Shown here in pieces: positions 28,623 to 36,592 of a stretch of DNA of 64,000 nt (position 1 is the first letter of the stretch; each line of letters starts with the position of its first letter). The stretch lies in NCBI GenBank assembly GCA_016719945.1, contig JADJYE010000041.1, positions 62,001 through 126,000 of the forward strand, in the 5' to 3' direction. The position numbers and the translations under genes are program-made. Under the pieces are notes generated by a model. That model saw only the letters and a list, made by a program, of their open reading frames with translations. It searched no databases and was not told the DNA's origin. Source of the DNA: Polyangiaceae bacterium. GTDB lineage: Bacteria > Myxococcota_A > Polyangia > Polyangiales > Polyangiaceae.

Positions 28623-28675
28623 CGGTCTTGTCGCGCGCTCAGGCGCGAGAAGACCGCAGGGACCCGCGGAGCGGG
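28623..28675. terminator. Tandem hairpins between convergent genes (possible terminator)
   Basis: Between the end of cysS (28598) and the end of the opposing lipoprotein gene (28685) lie two inverted repeats. The first has arms CGGTCTT (28623-28629) and AAGACCG (28650-28656), with an inner CGCGC/GCGCG pair. The second has arms CCCGC and GCGGG (28663-28675) around a GGA loop. Neither has a T-tract, so this would be a GC-hairpin type or Rho-assisted terminator for both directions. Confidence 0.45.
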
Positions 28676-28684
28676 CGCGCGAGA

Positions 28685-29566
28685 TCAGTTATTGTAGTAG
28701 ATGAAGTCGTCCTCGCCCTCGGTCACGGTGAGGACGACGACCGTGTCGGCCTTGGTGTCCGCGGGGATCATGGCGTACGCCTCGACGATCGCCGCCGCGT
28801 GCTCCGGCGTCTGCGCGAGGACCGACAGGAACTGCTTTTCCCACGCGTCCTCCGGCGCGACGTTCGCTGAGCTCTCGAGGATGTCGGCGAGCTTGCCCTC
28901 GAGCACCGTGTAGGCCTGGGCGACCGGGTAGGGGGATCCCTCGGGGAAGCTCATGGCGCGCACGACGCTCACCCCGACCTTGGAGCCGTCGAGCTCGATC
29001 AGCAGATCCGTCTTCTTGCCGTCGATGGCATAGACGATCTCCGCCTCCGACTTGAGGTACACGGCCGAGTCGCAGCGGTTGAGCACCTCGAAGGCGAAGA
29101 TCTCCGAGTAGAGCGAGCTGCCCCCCAGGTTGCCGTCCGCGAACATCTCCTGTCCGCCGGGGGTCAACAGCGCGACGTCGAACGTCGGCCGCCCGGTGAA
29201 GTCGAGCAGGCTCTCGATCAGCTGAGGAGCGGGCGAGCTCACGTCCTCGGCGTCGAGCACGCCGCAGCTGCCGCTCAGCGCACCATAGAAATCAGGCTCC
29301 GCGCCGCCAGCGCCTCCGGCGCCGCCCTGCGAGGCCTCGCCGCCCGCGCCGCCTCCGCCCGAGGGCGCCTCGCCGCCCGCGTCACCCCCGCCTTGTGAGG
29401 CGCCGCCGGTCTCGGGAGCGCCGCCCTGGGCCGAGCCGCCTCCTCCGGAGGTCGGCGCCGCTCCGGCCCCACCGGCGCCGCTCGACGAGCCGTCGTCCCC
29501 GCACGCCGCCGACACCACGAGCACACAGGCCGCGATCGAGAGCCGCATGCCTCGACCATACCTCAT
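28685..29566 (-). CDS. Gly/Ser/Ala-rich lipoprotein, 293 aa
   Basis: The signal RLSIAACVLVVSAAC has a lipobox (SAAC) followed by GDDGSS. About 70 residues of Gly/Ala/Ser/Glu low-complexity spacer follow (GGAGGE-type repeats), as in many myxobacterial surface lipoproteins. The C-terminal 200 residues are a compact domain (FYGALSGSCGVLDAEDV, DFTGRPTFDVALLTPGGQEMFADGNLGGSSLYSEIFAFEVLNRCDSAVYLKSEAEIVYAIDGKKTDLLIELDG) with no family I can name. ATG 29566 has GAGGG four bases upstream. It meets cysS tail to tail. Confidence 0.7.
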   Translation of the reverse strand: MRYGRGMRLSIAACVLVVSAACGDDGSSSGAGGAGAAPTSGGGGSAQGGAPETGGASQGGGDAGGEAPSGGGGAGGEASQGGAGGAGGAEPDFYGALSGSCGVLDAEDVSSPAPQLIESLLDFTGRPTFDVALLTPGGQEMFADGNLGGSSLYSEIFAFEVLNRCDSAVYLKSEAEIVYAIDGKKTDLLIELDGSKVGVSVVRAMSFPEGSPYPVAQAYTVLEGKLADILESSANVAPEDAWEKQFLSVLAQTPEHAAAIVEAYAMIPADTKADTVVVLTVTEGEDDFIYYNN

Positions 29567-29573
29567 CTGACCC

Positions 29574-30137
29574 TCAGAATTGAACGCGGCCGGGCGTCGC
29601 CAGGGCTTCTCGCAGCTTCACGTGGGTGCCGCTGAGGTGGACGAAGACGAGCCCTGCCGCGAGGACACCGCCTCCGACGACCGCGGTGATGGCGCCCGGG
29701 AGCGCTGCGCCCTCGAGGTTGCGGTTGCCGGCCACATCTGCGAGCGCGAAGGCTCCACCCATGAGCATGGCGGCCGCCCCCACCGTGCTGGTCACCGCCG
29801 CGAGCCCGGGCATCACCTTCGCGCCGGGCAGCACCTCGACGATGATGCCGCTCGCCGAGAGCGGGACCTGGAAGCGCGGGGAGTCGGGCAGGTCGACGAC
29901 GCGGGCCTCGAGCTCGGACGCCCCCTCGATGACCGACTCACAGGGAGCGCCGCATACGCGCGAATCGCCGCCTTCGCCGACGCGCCACAGTTCGACGCCC
30001 CGCGGGGCCTCGACCTTCACGCGCACGCTGTCGGCGGTCGCTGGGCTCACGATGCGCGCAGGCCCACGCACGCTCCCGCACGCACAGAGCCACGCCGCGC
30101 ACACGATCAGGCCAGCGCGCTCGCGGCTCAAAAGCAC
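29574..30137 (-). CDS. Lipoprotein with PEGA-like segment and two hydrophobic helices
   Basis: A 187-aa protein whose GTG start (30137) overlaps the last codons of the upstream kinase gene by ten bases; TTG 30131 is an alternative. The signal GLIVCAAWLCAC is a lipobox. The mature part has VRVKVEAPRGVELWRVGEGGDSRVCGAPCESVIEG, which resembles short PEGA-type beta modules. Two hydrophobic segments follow (MPGLAAVTSTVGAAAMLMGGAFAL; PGAITAVVGGGVLAAGLVFV). Overlap with the kinase suggests a joint signalling or envelope unit. Function unknown. Confidence 0.65.
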   Translation of the reverse strand: MLLSRERAGLIVCAAWLCACGSVRGPARIVSPATADSVRVKVEAPRGVELWRVGEGGDSRVCGAPCESVIEGASELEARVVDLPDSPRFQVPLSASGIIVEVLPGAKVMPGLAAVTSTVGAAAMLMGGAFALADVAGNRNLEGAALPGAITAVVGGGVLAAGLVFVHLSGTHVKLREALATPGRVQF

Positions 30138-32212
30138 TCGCTCGACGCCACCACCACGTCGTCGAGGTTCCACCCCGAGGCCGTGAAGGCTTCCATGTTG
30201 ATGACCTGGTAGAAGAACCGGACGCGCATCTTCGACGACGCGTGCTGCGACAGGTCGTGGGTCTGCAAGACCCATTGCTTGTCGGCGACGGGTGAGAAGC
30301 CGTTGCGCCAGACCTGCTTCCACGACACGCCGTCGTCGGTCGACACGTCGACCCCGTGCGGAACGAAGCCACCCTCGTCGCAGTTGAGGTGCCGGTAGTA
30401 CTGGAGCACCACGCGCCCCCCTCCCGAGGCGTCGAAGGTCGCGCTCGTCATCGCCTTCACGCCGGCCGTGAGCTTGTAGTTGCCGCCGAGCGTGACGCCT
30501 GCGATCCGGCCGCCGGCCGCGCCTTGTCGGTCCTTGTCGGGGTCGGGCCACCCCGTGCCTGCTTTGCCGATCTGACCGCCTGTCACCGGGCCGATCTGCC
30601 AAGGATCGTCGAGCATCCACCCTCCGCTCGCGTCGCGGAAGTCGTCGGCGAAATAGATCTTCGCGGGAGCCTGCGAGCAGCTGACTCGAGGCGAAGGCTT
30701 GGGAGGCGGCGGAGGCGGGGGAGGTGACTTTGCGGTCGCGGTCTGCACCGGGCCCTTGACCGTGGCGCCGCCCGTGGCGGTGGCCGGCTTCTTGTTCGGT
30801 AGCGGGATCGTCTCGCCGTCCTCGTCCTTCTTGGACGTGGTCTTGTCCTTCGGGTCGGGCTTCGCGGTCGCAGCCCGGTACACGAGCACCGCGACGATGG
30901 AGGCCACGACGAGCGCGATGGGGATCGCGAGCATCGGGTCGAGCCCCTTCTTCTTCTTCGCTGAGCGCGGCGGGGGCGGCGGGACGAGCGCGATCGAGTT
31001 GCGGATCGGGGGGCCGCCCGTCGATGCGTCGACCGCGGGCGGCGGCGGAAGGGGTCGGGACGGGCCCGGGAGTGAGACGCGCTGGACCGGCCCGTGGCTG
31101 CCCCGGATGACGAGCGGCGGCTCGCTTGTCTCTGTGTTGCCCGCGCTCGGACGAGGGCTCGAGACGCCCGGCGGCGGCCCGTCGGACATCACGGTGGAGC
31201 CCTTCGGGGGCAGCGCATAGTCGACGAAGCCCGGCTCGGTCGACGTGCGCTGGTTGTCGTGCGGATCGGGATCGCTCAGCGTCCCCCCGCGGCGGACCCC
31301 TTGCGACGCGGGGCTCTCTTCGAGGAGCGAGAGCAACATCGCCTCGGCGCTCACGACGTCCTGGAAGCGCTCGGCGGGGCTGCGAGCCAGGCACTTGGCG
31401 AAGAACTCGTCGAAGCCGTAGGGCAAGAGGTGGGCGACGCCGAGGGCCCTGGCCCGCTCGCTCGCGGTCGGCAGGGGCTCGAACAAGAGCTCGCGCATCA
31501 GCACGTTCACTCCCGCTCCCTCTTCGTTGCACGCGCGCCAGAAGTACTTGCCCGTCAGCACGAAGAACGCGAGCAGGCCGAGCGCCCACACGTCGGTGGC
31601 GGGTGTCACGGTCGAGCGCAGCTCGGTCTGCTCGGGGGCCATCCACGCGGGGGTCCCGATCGCTGAGGTCGCCAGCGTGCGCGCCTCGGCGAGCACCTTG
31701 GCGACGCCGAAGTCGAGCACCTTCACGAGGGTGCCGCCGCGCGCCCGGCGGCCGCGCGCGAGGAACACGTTCTCGGGCTTGAGATCGCGGTGGATCACGC
31801 CGATGCCGTGGGCCGCGCCGAGCGCGTGCGCGAGCTGTTCGAACAGCTCGATGGCGGACGCCACGTCGATGGGCCCGCGGCTGATGACGCGCGTGAAGAG
31901 CGTCTCCCCCTGGAGCAGCTCCATCACCATGAAGGGCATGCGCGTGGCAGAGTCGACGCCCGCGCCCAGCACCTGCACGACGTGGTCGCTCGGGATGCGC
32001 GCGCTCACGCGCGCCTCCTGCTGGAAGCGCTCCACCGTCTTGGCGTCCTTGAGGTACTCCTCGCGGATGATCTTCAGCGCGCGCTGGTTGCCGGTCGACA
32101 GCTGATCGACGACGTACACCGCGCCCATGCCGCCCTCTGCGAGGAGGCGGACCACCCGAAAATCGCCCGCGATGAGCGTTCCGGGTGCGAGCGCGTGGGT
32201 GTCGGGATGCAT
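30128..32212 (-). CDS. Transmembrane Ser/Thr protein kinase with MAM/jelly-roll-like outer domain
   Basis: A 694-aa receptor-like Hanks kinase. The kinase domain covers about residues 15-295: glycine loop AEGGMG 25-30, lysine K47, catalytic HRDLKPEN from 141, DFG 167-169, and MAPEQ from 191, so it should be active. A Pro/Ser-rich juxtamembrane region follows, then one membrane helix (427-446) and a Lys/Asp- and poly-Pro-rich linker. The C-terminal domain (about 510-694) runs IYFADDFRDASGGW, VVLQYYRHLNCDEGGF, GVDVSTDDGVSWKQVWR and FFYQVINMEAFTASGWNLDDVVV. These are strands and a final WNLDDV typical of MAM/concanavalin-like jelly rolls, so it could bind sugar or protein. ATG 32212 fits the kinase start. 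Confidence 0.88.
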   Translation of the reverse strand: MHPDTHALAPGTLIAGDFRVVRLLAEGGMGAVYVVDQLSTGNQRALKIIREEYLKDAKTVERFQQEARVSARIPSDHVVQVLGAGVDSATRMPFMVMELLQGETLFTRVISRGPIDVASAIELFEQLAHALGAAHGIGVIHRDLKPENVFLARGRRARGGTLVKVLDFGVAKVLAEARTLATSAIGTPAWMAPEQTELRSTVTPATDVWALGLLAFFVLTGKYFWRACNEEGAGVNVLMRELLFEPLPTASERARALGVAHLLPYGFDEFFAKCLARSPAERFQDVVSAEAMLLSLLEESPASQGVRRGGTLSDPDPHDNQRTSTEPGFVDYALPPKGSTVMSDGPPPGVSSPRPSAGNTETSEPPLVIRGSHGPVQRVSLPGPSRPLPPPPAVDASTGGPPIRNSIALVPPPPPRSAKKKKGLDPMLAIPIALVVASIVAVLVYRAATAKPDPKDKTTSKKDEDGETIPLPNKKPATATGGATVKGPVQTATAKSPPPPPPPPKPSPRVSCSQAPAKIYFADDFRDASGGWMLDDPWQIGPVTGGQIGKAGTGWPDPDKDRQGAAGGRIAGVTLGGNYKLTAGVKAMTSATFDASGGGRVVLQYYRHLNCDEGGFVPHGVDVSTDDGVSWKQVWRNGFSPVADKQWVLQTHDLSQHASSKMRVRFFYQVINMEAFTASGWNLDDVVVASSECF

Positions 32213-33168
32213 GAACGAGCGGGGGGCATGGTAGTCGCGTTTCTCGTGGTGGGGGAGCCCACGCTCGCCGCGCGGGTTGGGAGCTCGACTACGGGTGTCC
32301 CTAGTTCCTGCGTCGCCCACGCCGCTCGCCGAGACCGACCTCCCGCTCGCCGAGACCGACCTCCCGCTCGCCGAGGTCGAGGTCGACGACCGATTCTCGA
32401 CTTGCGGCATCGAGCTCGTGGGGGTCGGCATCGACCCTCGAGCCTGGTGAATCGGGGCTCGGGCTCGGAAGCTCGGCTTCGGCCTCGGCTTCGACCTCGG
32501 TGAGCTCGCTGTGGGTGCGTACATCTCGCGCCAGAACACGCGCTGAATAGGGGAGTGTCCCCAGCTCCTGGCCGCCTACGCCGTTTTCCGAGGCCGATTG
32601 CGCTCGAGCACGACGCCGCAAGCGACGCCGTGAGGCTGTCGTCCTCGTCCTCGTCCTCGTTTTCGGCTTCGGATCTCGAGAAGCGGCTTCGCTCGCGCGC
32701 GCCGCGTCCGGCACGCAGCGCTGGCTGAAGAGGGCCTCGGAAGCGCCCGCGGCGAGGGCAGCTGGCGACAACCCCCCGGGGCTCGTCCCGGACGAGCCCC
32801 CACCTGTGTCGCCAGGGCGATGAGCCTCTGCACTGGATCGTGCAGAAAACCAGGGGTCCCTCCCGGGAAACCGACACAACCCAGGGGTGAGGCAGGATCC
32901 AAGCGACACAACCTAGGGTTCGTCTCGGACGAACCCCCCAGACGCCCCGACGGGCCGAGCTCGAGCAGCGACTCACGCTCGGCGCGCTCCCAATCTCCAC
33001 GCTCGGCGCGCGACGCCGTGACCACCCACCCTCCGCGCAGCGCCTCGCGCAGATCGGTCTGGGTGCGGGGCGCGTCGAGCTCACGGCCAGGGATCGTCCC
33101 AGCCGAGCAGCCAGGTGCGGCGAGCGAGAGCAGCAGCGCGACGAGGATGGGGCACCGGGTGTTCGTCA
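32213..33168. repeat. Repeat-rich spacer with inverted and direct repeats
   Basis: I see no credible intact gene between the kinase start and the lipoprotein signal sequence. The stretch holds a pair of degenerate direct copies, beginning GTGTCCC at 32295-32337 and 32555-32597 (exactly 260 bp apart). It has a 23-bp perfect palindrome with arms GGGGCTCGTCC (32778-32800) inside an outer CTGGCGACA/TGTCGCCAG pair (32762-32815). A related palindrome, GGGTTCGTC/GACGAACCC, lies at 32916-32936. Two blocks share CGACACAACC followed by CAGGG or TAGGG near 32870-32920. Simple CTCG/CCTCGTCCTCG-type tracts fill the rest. The look is that of dispersed intergenic repeats. Confidence 0.7.
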
Positions 33169-33169
33169 T
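32576..33169 (-). pseudogene. Lipoprotein gene apparently truncated by repeats
   Basis: ATG 33169 opens a clear lipoprotein: CPILVALLLSLAAPGC (lipobox APGC), then about 55 reasonable residues (REALRGGWVVTASRAERGDWERAERESLLELGPSGR). At about 32940 the frame enters the palindrome (SSETNPRLCR) and the repeat block. From there to the stop at 32576 it is Arg/Pro/Ala low-complexity with no protein-like pattern. The first third looks genuine and the rest is probably a read-through of repeat DNA. The natural C-terminus may have been lost to repeat insertion. A functional short lipoprotein cannot be excluded. Confidence 0.45.
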
Positions 33170-33334
33170 GGTTCGACCTCCGGGACCTCGATTGCAACGA
33201 GGGTGCCGCGCGGATCGCCGCGCTTGTGCGCGACGCGCGCGGCGCCGGACAGCGAACTTGCCCGGTTGGCGCAAGCGAGTGGGCAAGAGTTGCGCGACCG
33301 AGCGCGGCCGCAGCCGCGTTGCGCTCATCCAGGC

Positions 33335-35426
33335 TCAAGGTGGGTGCGGCGCGCTCGGAGGCTCGATGCTCGCCCGCTCGATGAAGTCCAGCTTCCAATA
33401 GCTCCCACGGAGGAAGGCGTTGCCCTCCGCTCGGATCCTCAGCTGGTCCGCGGAGGGCTTGTCGCCGTACCCGGCGTACAGTCCATCGACGACCTTCATC
33501 CCGCTCTCGGAGATCGTGCACACCGGCGCGAAGCCCAGCGCGTCGAGGTTCGCGTTGTTCGCCAGGTTGACGAAGAGCTGTGTCGTGAAGGTCTGCGGCC
33601 CCCATCGCGAACACGAGGGTCCCCGCGCGTTGGTCACCGCCACGGGGTCGGGGGTCACGTCTTGACGCTCCCACGCCGCGTTGACCTCCGGCCGGCCGTG
33701 GAGGCCGAACTGGGCGACGAACGGCTTCGGGTCGCTGACGACTCGGAAGAACGCTGATCCGTCGTAGTACCCGAGGCCCACCAGGTTGTAGAGGCGGTCA
33801 GCGGCCTTCGGCGCCCAGTCGCGGGTGCACGACGCGGTGAACGGGCCCTTCGAAGTGTCGAACTGGATGTCGAAGCTCGGAGGGGCGAGGAGCAGCGCCC
33901 GGGCCGGGCTTAGAAGCCCTGAGCTGGGGGGCCCGAGCAGCGGGGGCCCCCAGTGGTCCGAGGCGGTCGGCACCGGTTCGCCGGTGGGCAGCGCGGTCGG
34001 ATTGGGAGCGGCGGGCGCGCTCGTCGCCGCGGGCGCGTCGGGCGCTGGGCCCTGCGCCGCCGGCGCGCTCGCAGATGCCGTCGCGGCGCTCGGATCGTCG
34101 CTCGAGCCGCTCGTCGCGACCCCCCAGCCGACGATGCCTCCCACCGCGATCCCGCCCACCCAGAGCGGCCAATACCGCTTGAGCCCGCCGGTCTCGCTCG
34201 ACGTCTTGGTAGGCGGCTCGGGGATCTTCGGCCCTCGGTCTGTTCTGTCGGAGGGGTCGACGCTGCGCGCGCTCTCCGCGCGCGCGCTGTGGGCGCGCCT
34301 CCTTCTCCGGGGCCTGTCGTCGTCGTCCGATGGCGACAGCTGGAGAGGCCCAGCCGCGATCGTCCCCACCGACCTCGCGTCCAGCGCGGGCGCTTCCGAT
34401 GAGTCGAGCGGCTCGGCGAGGACGGTGTGACCGGGGGCCGGCGGGTCGCTCTCGCGCTCGGGCTGTAGGGGCTCGGTCTTGGCAAGCGGCGCGGGCTCGC
34501 TCCCGCTCACGGCCTCCTGGAGCGCGGCGTGCAGCTCCCCCGCCGTCGCGTAGCGCTCCTTGGGCTGGAGCGCGAGCGCGCGCTCGCACACGGCTTCGAA
34601 GGCGTCGGAGACCTTCGCCCCGCGGCGCCGTGGAGTGGGGCGCTCGGCGTGGGTCGACGACTCCATGAGCTCGACCAGGTCGTCGCCCTCCAAGGCCGGC
34701 CGGCCGGTGGTGACCTCACACAGGAGCAGCCCGAGCGCGTAGACGTCGGTGCGTGGGCTGGTCTCACCGTACTTCTTGGGACGAAACTGCTCCGGCGCCC
34801 CGTGGCTCGGCGAGAACGCGGAGAAGCCGCTCGACGTCCGCGACTTGAGCTGGGTCACCTTCTCGCCGTCTTGCATCGCCTTGGCGATGCCGAAGTCGAG
34901 GACCTTCGTCTGTGCGCCGCGCTTCGGGTCGACCACCACGAAGACGTTCGCGGGCTTCAGGTCCCGGTGGGCGACCGGCGGCGACTGCTCGTGGGCGAAC
35001 GTGATCCCCTCGAGCGCGCCGCGCAGGAGCGCGACTGCGTCCGCCGGGGACAAAGGCTGGCCGTCGCGCTTCGACAGGAAGGCGTCGAGCGGCTCGCCCT
35101 CCAGCCACTCTGGAGCACCATGTACGGGATCTGCTTTGACCCGCTCTGACGCGGCGACCCCCGAAGTCGAACGCCCGAACGATCGACGGGTGCTGCGACA
35201 GCCGCGAGAGCAGCGCCCCCTCCTCGCGGAAGCGCTCGAAGAACACTCGCTGTCCGTCCACGTCGTAATGGTCCGGGACCTTCAGGCACTTGATCGCCAC
35301 GGCGTGACGAAACGCCAGGTGCCAGCCCTTGTAGACGACGCCGAACCCGCCCTCACCGACGACCGAATCGACTCGGTATCGGCCCTCGATCGTCGCGCCG
35401 AGCAGCCCAAACGAGTCGTGTGCCAT
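33335..35426 (-). CDS. Transmembrane Ser/Thr kinase fused to a cyclophilin domain (frameshifts near 35.1 kb)
   Basis: ATG 35426 starts the kinase N-lobe (glycine loop GEGGFG at 24-29, K46, then HPSIVRAFDFG). Near 35100-35165 the reading passes through all three frames: FDFG, then SGSKQIPYMVL, then EWLEGEPLDAFLS. At least two indels are therefore present. From 35053 downward one frame holds HRDLKPANV, the DFG loop, HGAPEQF and the rest of the C-lobe, a charged linker and one membrane helix (WPLWVGGIAVGGIVGWGVA). An Ala/Pro spacer leads to a C-terminal cyclophilin-type isomerase domain: FDIQFDTSKGPFTASCTRDWAPKAADRLYNLVGLGYYDGSAFFRVV and TTQLFVNLANNANLDALGFAPV. Kinase inside and prolyl isomerase outside is a rare pairing. 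The indels may be sequence errors. Confidence 0.8.
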
Positions 35427-35479
35427 TCGACCCGGCAGCCTACCATCCCAGCGAGGGCGTCGCGCCCCTCGCGGTTCGC

Positions 35480-36458
35480 CTACGACGCGAGGGCGACGCG
35501 GCCCGCTGGCAGCGCGAGCCCGAACGCCACCGCGGCGCCGAGGAGCCCCTTGAACGCGACGTACGCGGCGTGCGGCAGGCTCGTCCCCGCGGCGGCCCCG
35601 AGGCCAGCGCCGAGCGCGCCTGCGAGCGCGACCGCGAAGGCGAGCGCGCCGGCCCGCGCGAGCTTGGAGGGCGCTGGTCCCGCGAGCTGCCCGACTCGGC
35701 CAAGCTTGCGATCGGTCGCCACGATGCCGCTCGAGCCCGTGAGCATGAAGGCCCCGATGATGAGCGCGGTCAGCGCCGCGTCCGGCGCGAGCGCTGCCAG
35801 GGCGCCGGCCTCGGCGGAGAACGTGCCGTACGCGATGAGCGCGGTGATCGCGCCGTTCCCGAGGGCCTGTGGCAGCGCGACCCTGCGGGAGAGGTACCTG
35901 GAGGTCGGGCGCGCGAGAAGGGCTCGTCGGCCTCAGATCTCCGAGCGTCCGCGGCCCGGAGAGCAGCGCCGACTGGAGCGCGCCGAACGTCGCGCCCACC
36001 GCGCCCAGCAGCAGGCAGAGGGTCGTGCGGCTCAGCCCCTCCACGGCCCGCGCGACGAAGAACGTGAGGGCGCCGATCGTGGGCGCGGCGATCGCCGCGG
36101 TGAGCACCCCGCGCGGCCAGAGCGCGTCGAACGACCCGCCCTCGCCCCAGCGCGAAGGGTCGGGGAGGGCCACGCGCCCCGAGCTCGCCATGTCCAAGAA
36201 GCCTGTCTGCGCGCCCGCGCGCCCGAAGAGCGCCGCGAGGAAGACGACGCCCGCGGCGGCCACCCCGACGCCTGCGGGCCCGAAGCGCCCGAGCTCGGCC
36301 AGGCGGCCGCTCACGCCCATCGAAATGCCGAAGCCGATCCCGAACCAGATCCCCCCGTTGATCACCGCCGACACGAAGCGGAAGCCCGCGTAAGGAATCT
36401 TCTGTGCCGCCTCGCTCATCTCGTCTCGCCCCGCGATCGTCGCCGCCGCCCCGCTCAT
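35480..36458 (-). pseudogene. Multi-pass membrane protein, unknown, one frameshift
   Basis: ATG 36458 (MSGAAATIAGRDEMSEAAQK) or the internal ATG of MSEAAQK starts a hydrophobic protein. Segments include NGGIWFGIGFGISMGVSG, PAGVGVAAAGVVFLAALFG, GVLTAAIAAPTIGALTFFVA and LCLLLGAVGATFGALQSALLS. After GDLRP near 35915 the frame is lost. The continuation in another frame (RYLSRRVALPQALGNGAITALIAYG, LTALIIGAFMLTGSSG, then KLARAGALAFAVALAGALGAGLGAAAGTSLPHAAYVAFKG) runs to the stop at 35480. The total, 979 nt, is one base over a whole number of codons, consistent with a single inserted base. Family not recognised. It lies 53 bp upstream of the kinase-cyclophilin gene on the same strand. Confidence 0.6.
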
Positions 36459-36525
36459 CGAGTGGCGAGGCTGGGCGACAAATAGCAGCACTCGTCCGCC
36501 AGGAGCCGAGCGAAGAGTGTTCTCC

Positions 36526-36551
36526 GATTCACCTGGCAAGCCAGGTGAATC
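36526..36551. promoter_or_regulatory. Perfect 26-bp inverted repeat in a divergent spacer
   Basis: Arms GATTCACCTGGC (36526-36537) and GCCAGGTGAATC (36540-36551) are perfectly complementary with two bases between. They lie between the divergent starts of the membrane protein (36458) and the M1 peptidase (36593). With no T-tract and a central position, a dimeric-repressor operator is more likely than a terminator, although a transcript hairpin is possible. Confidence 0.5.
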
Positions 36552-36592
36552 TTCGAGAATCGGTGGTGCCAGGCGACTAGTCTCTCGCCCCC

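Noticed and set aside
33170..33334. Promoter or terminator between the lipoprotein fragment and the kinase-cyclophilin gene
   Set aside because: A CTTGCCC/GGGCAAG pair (33257-33287) is present but the loop is long and there is no T-tract; too weak to call.
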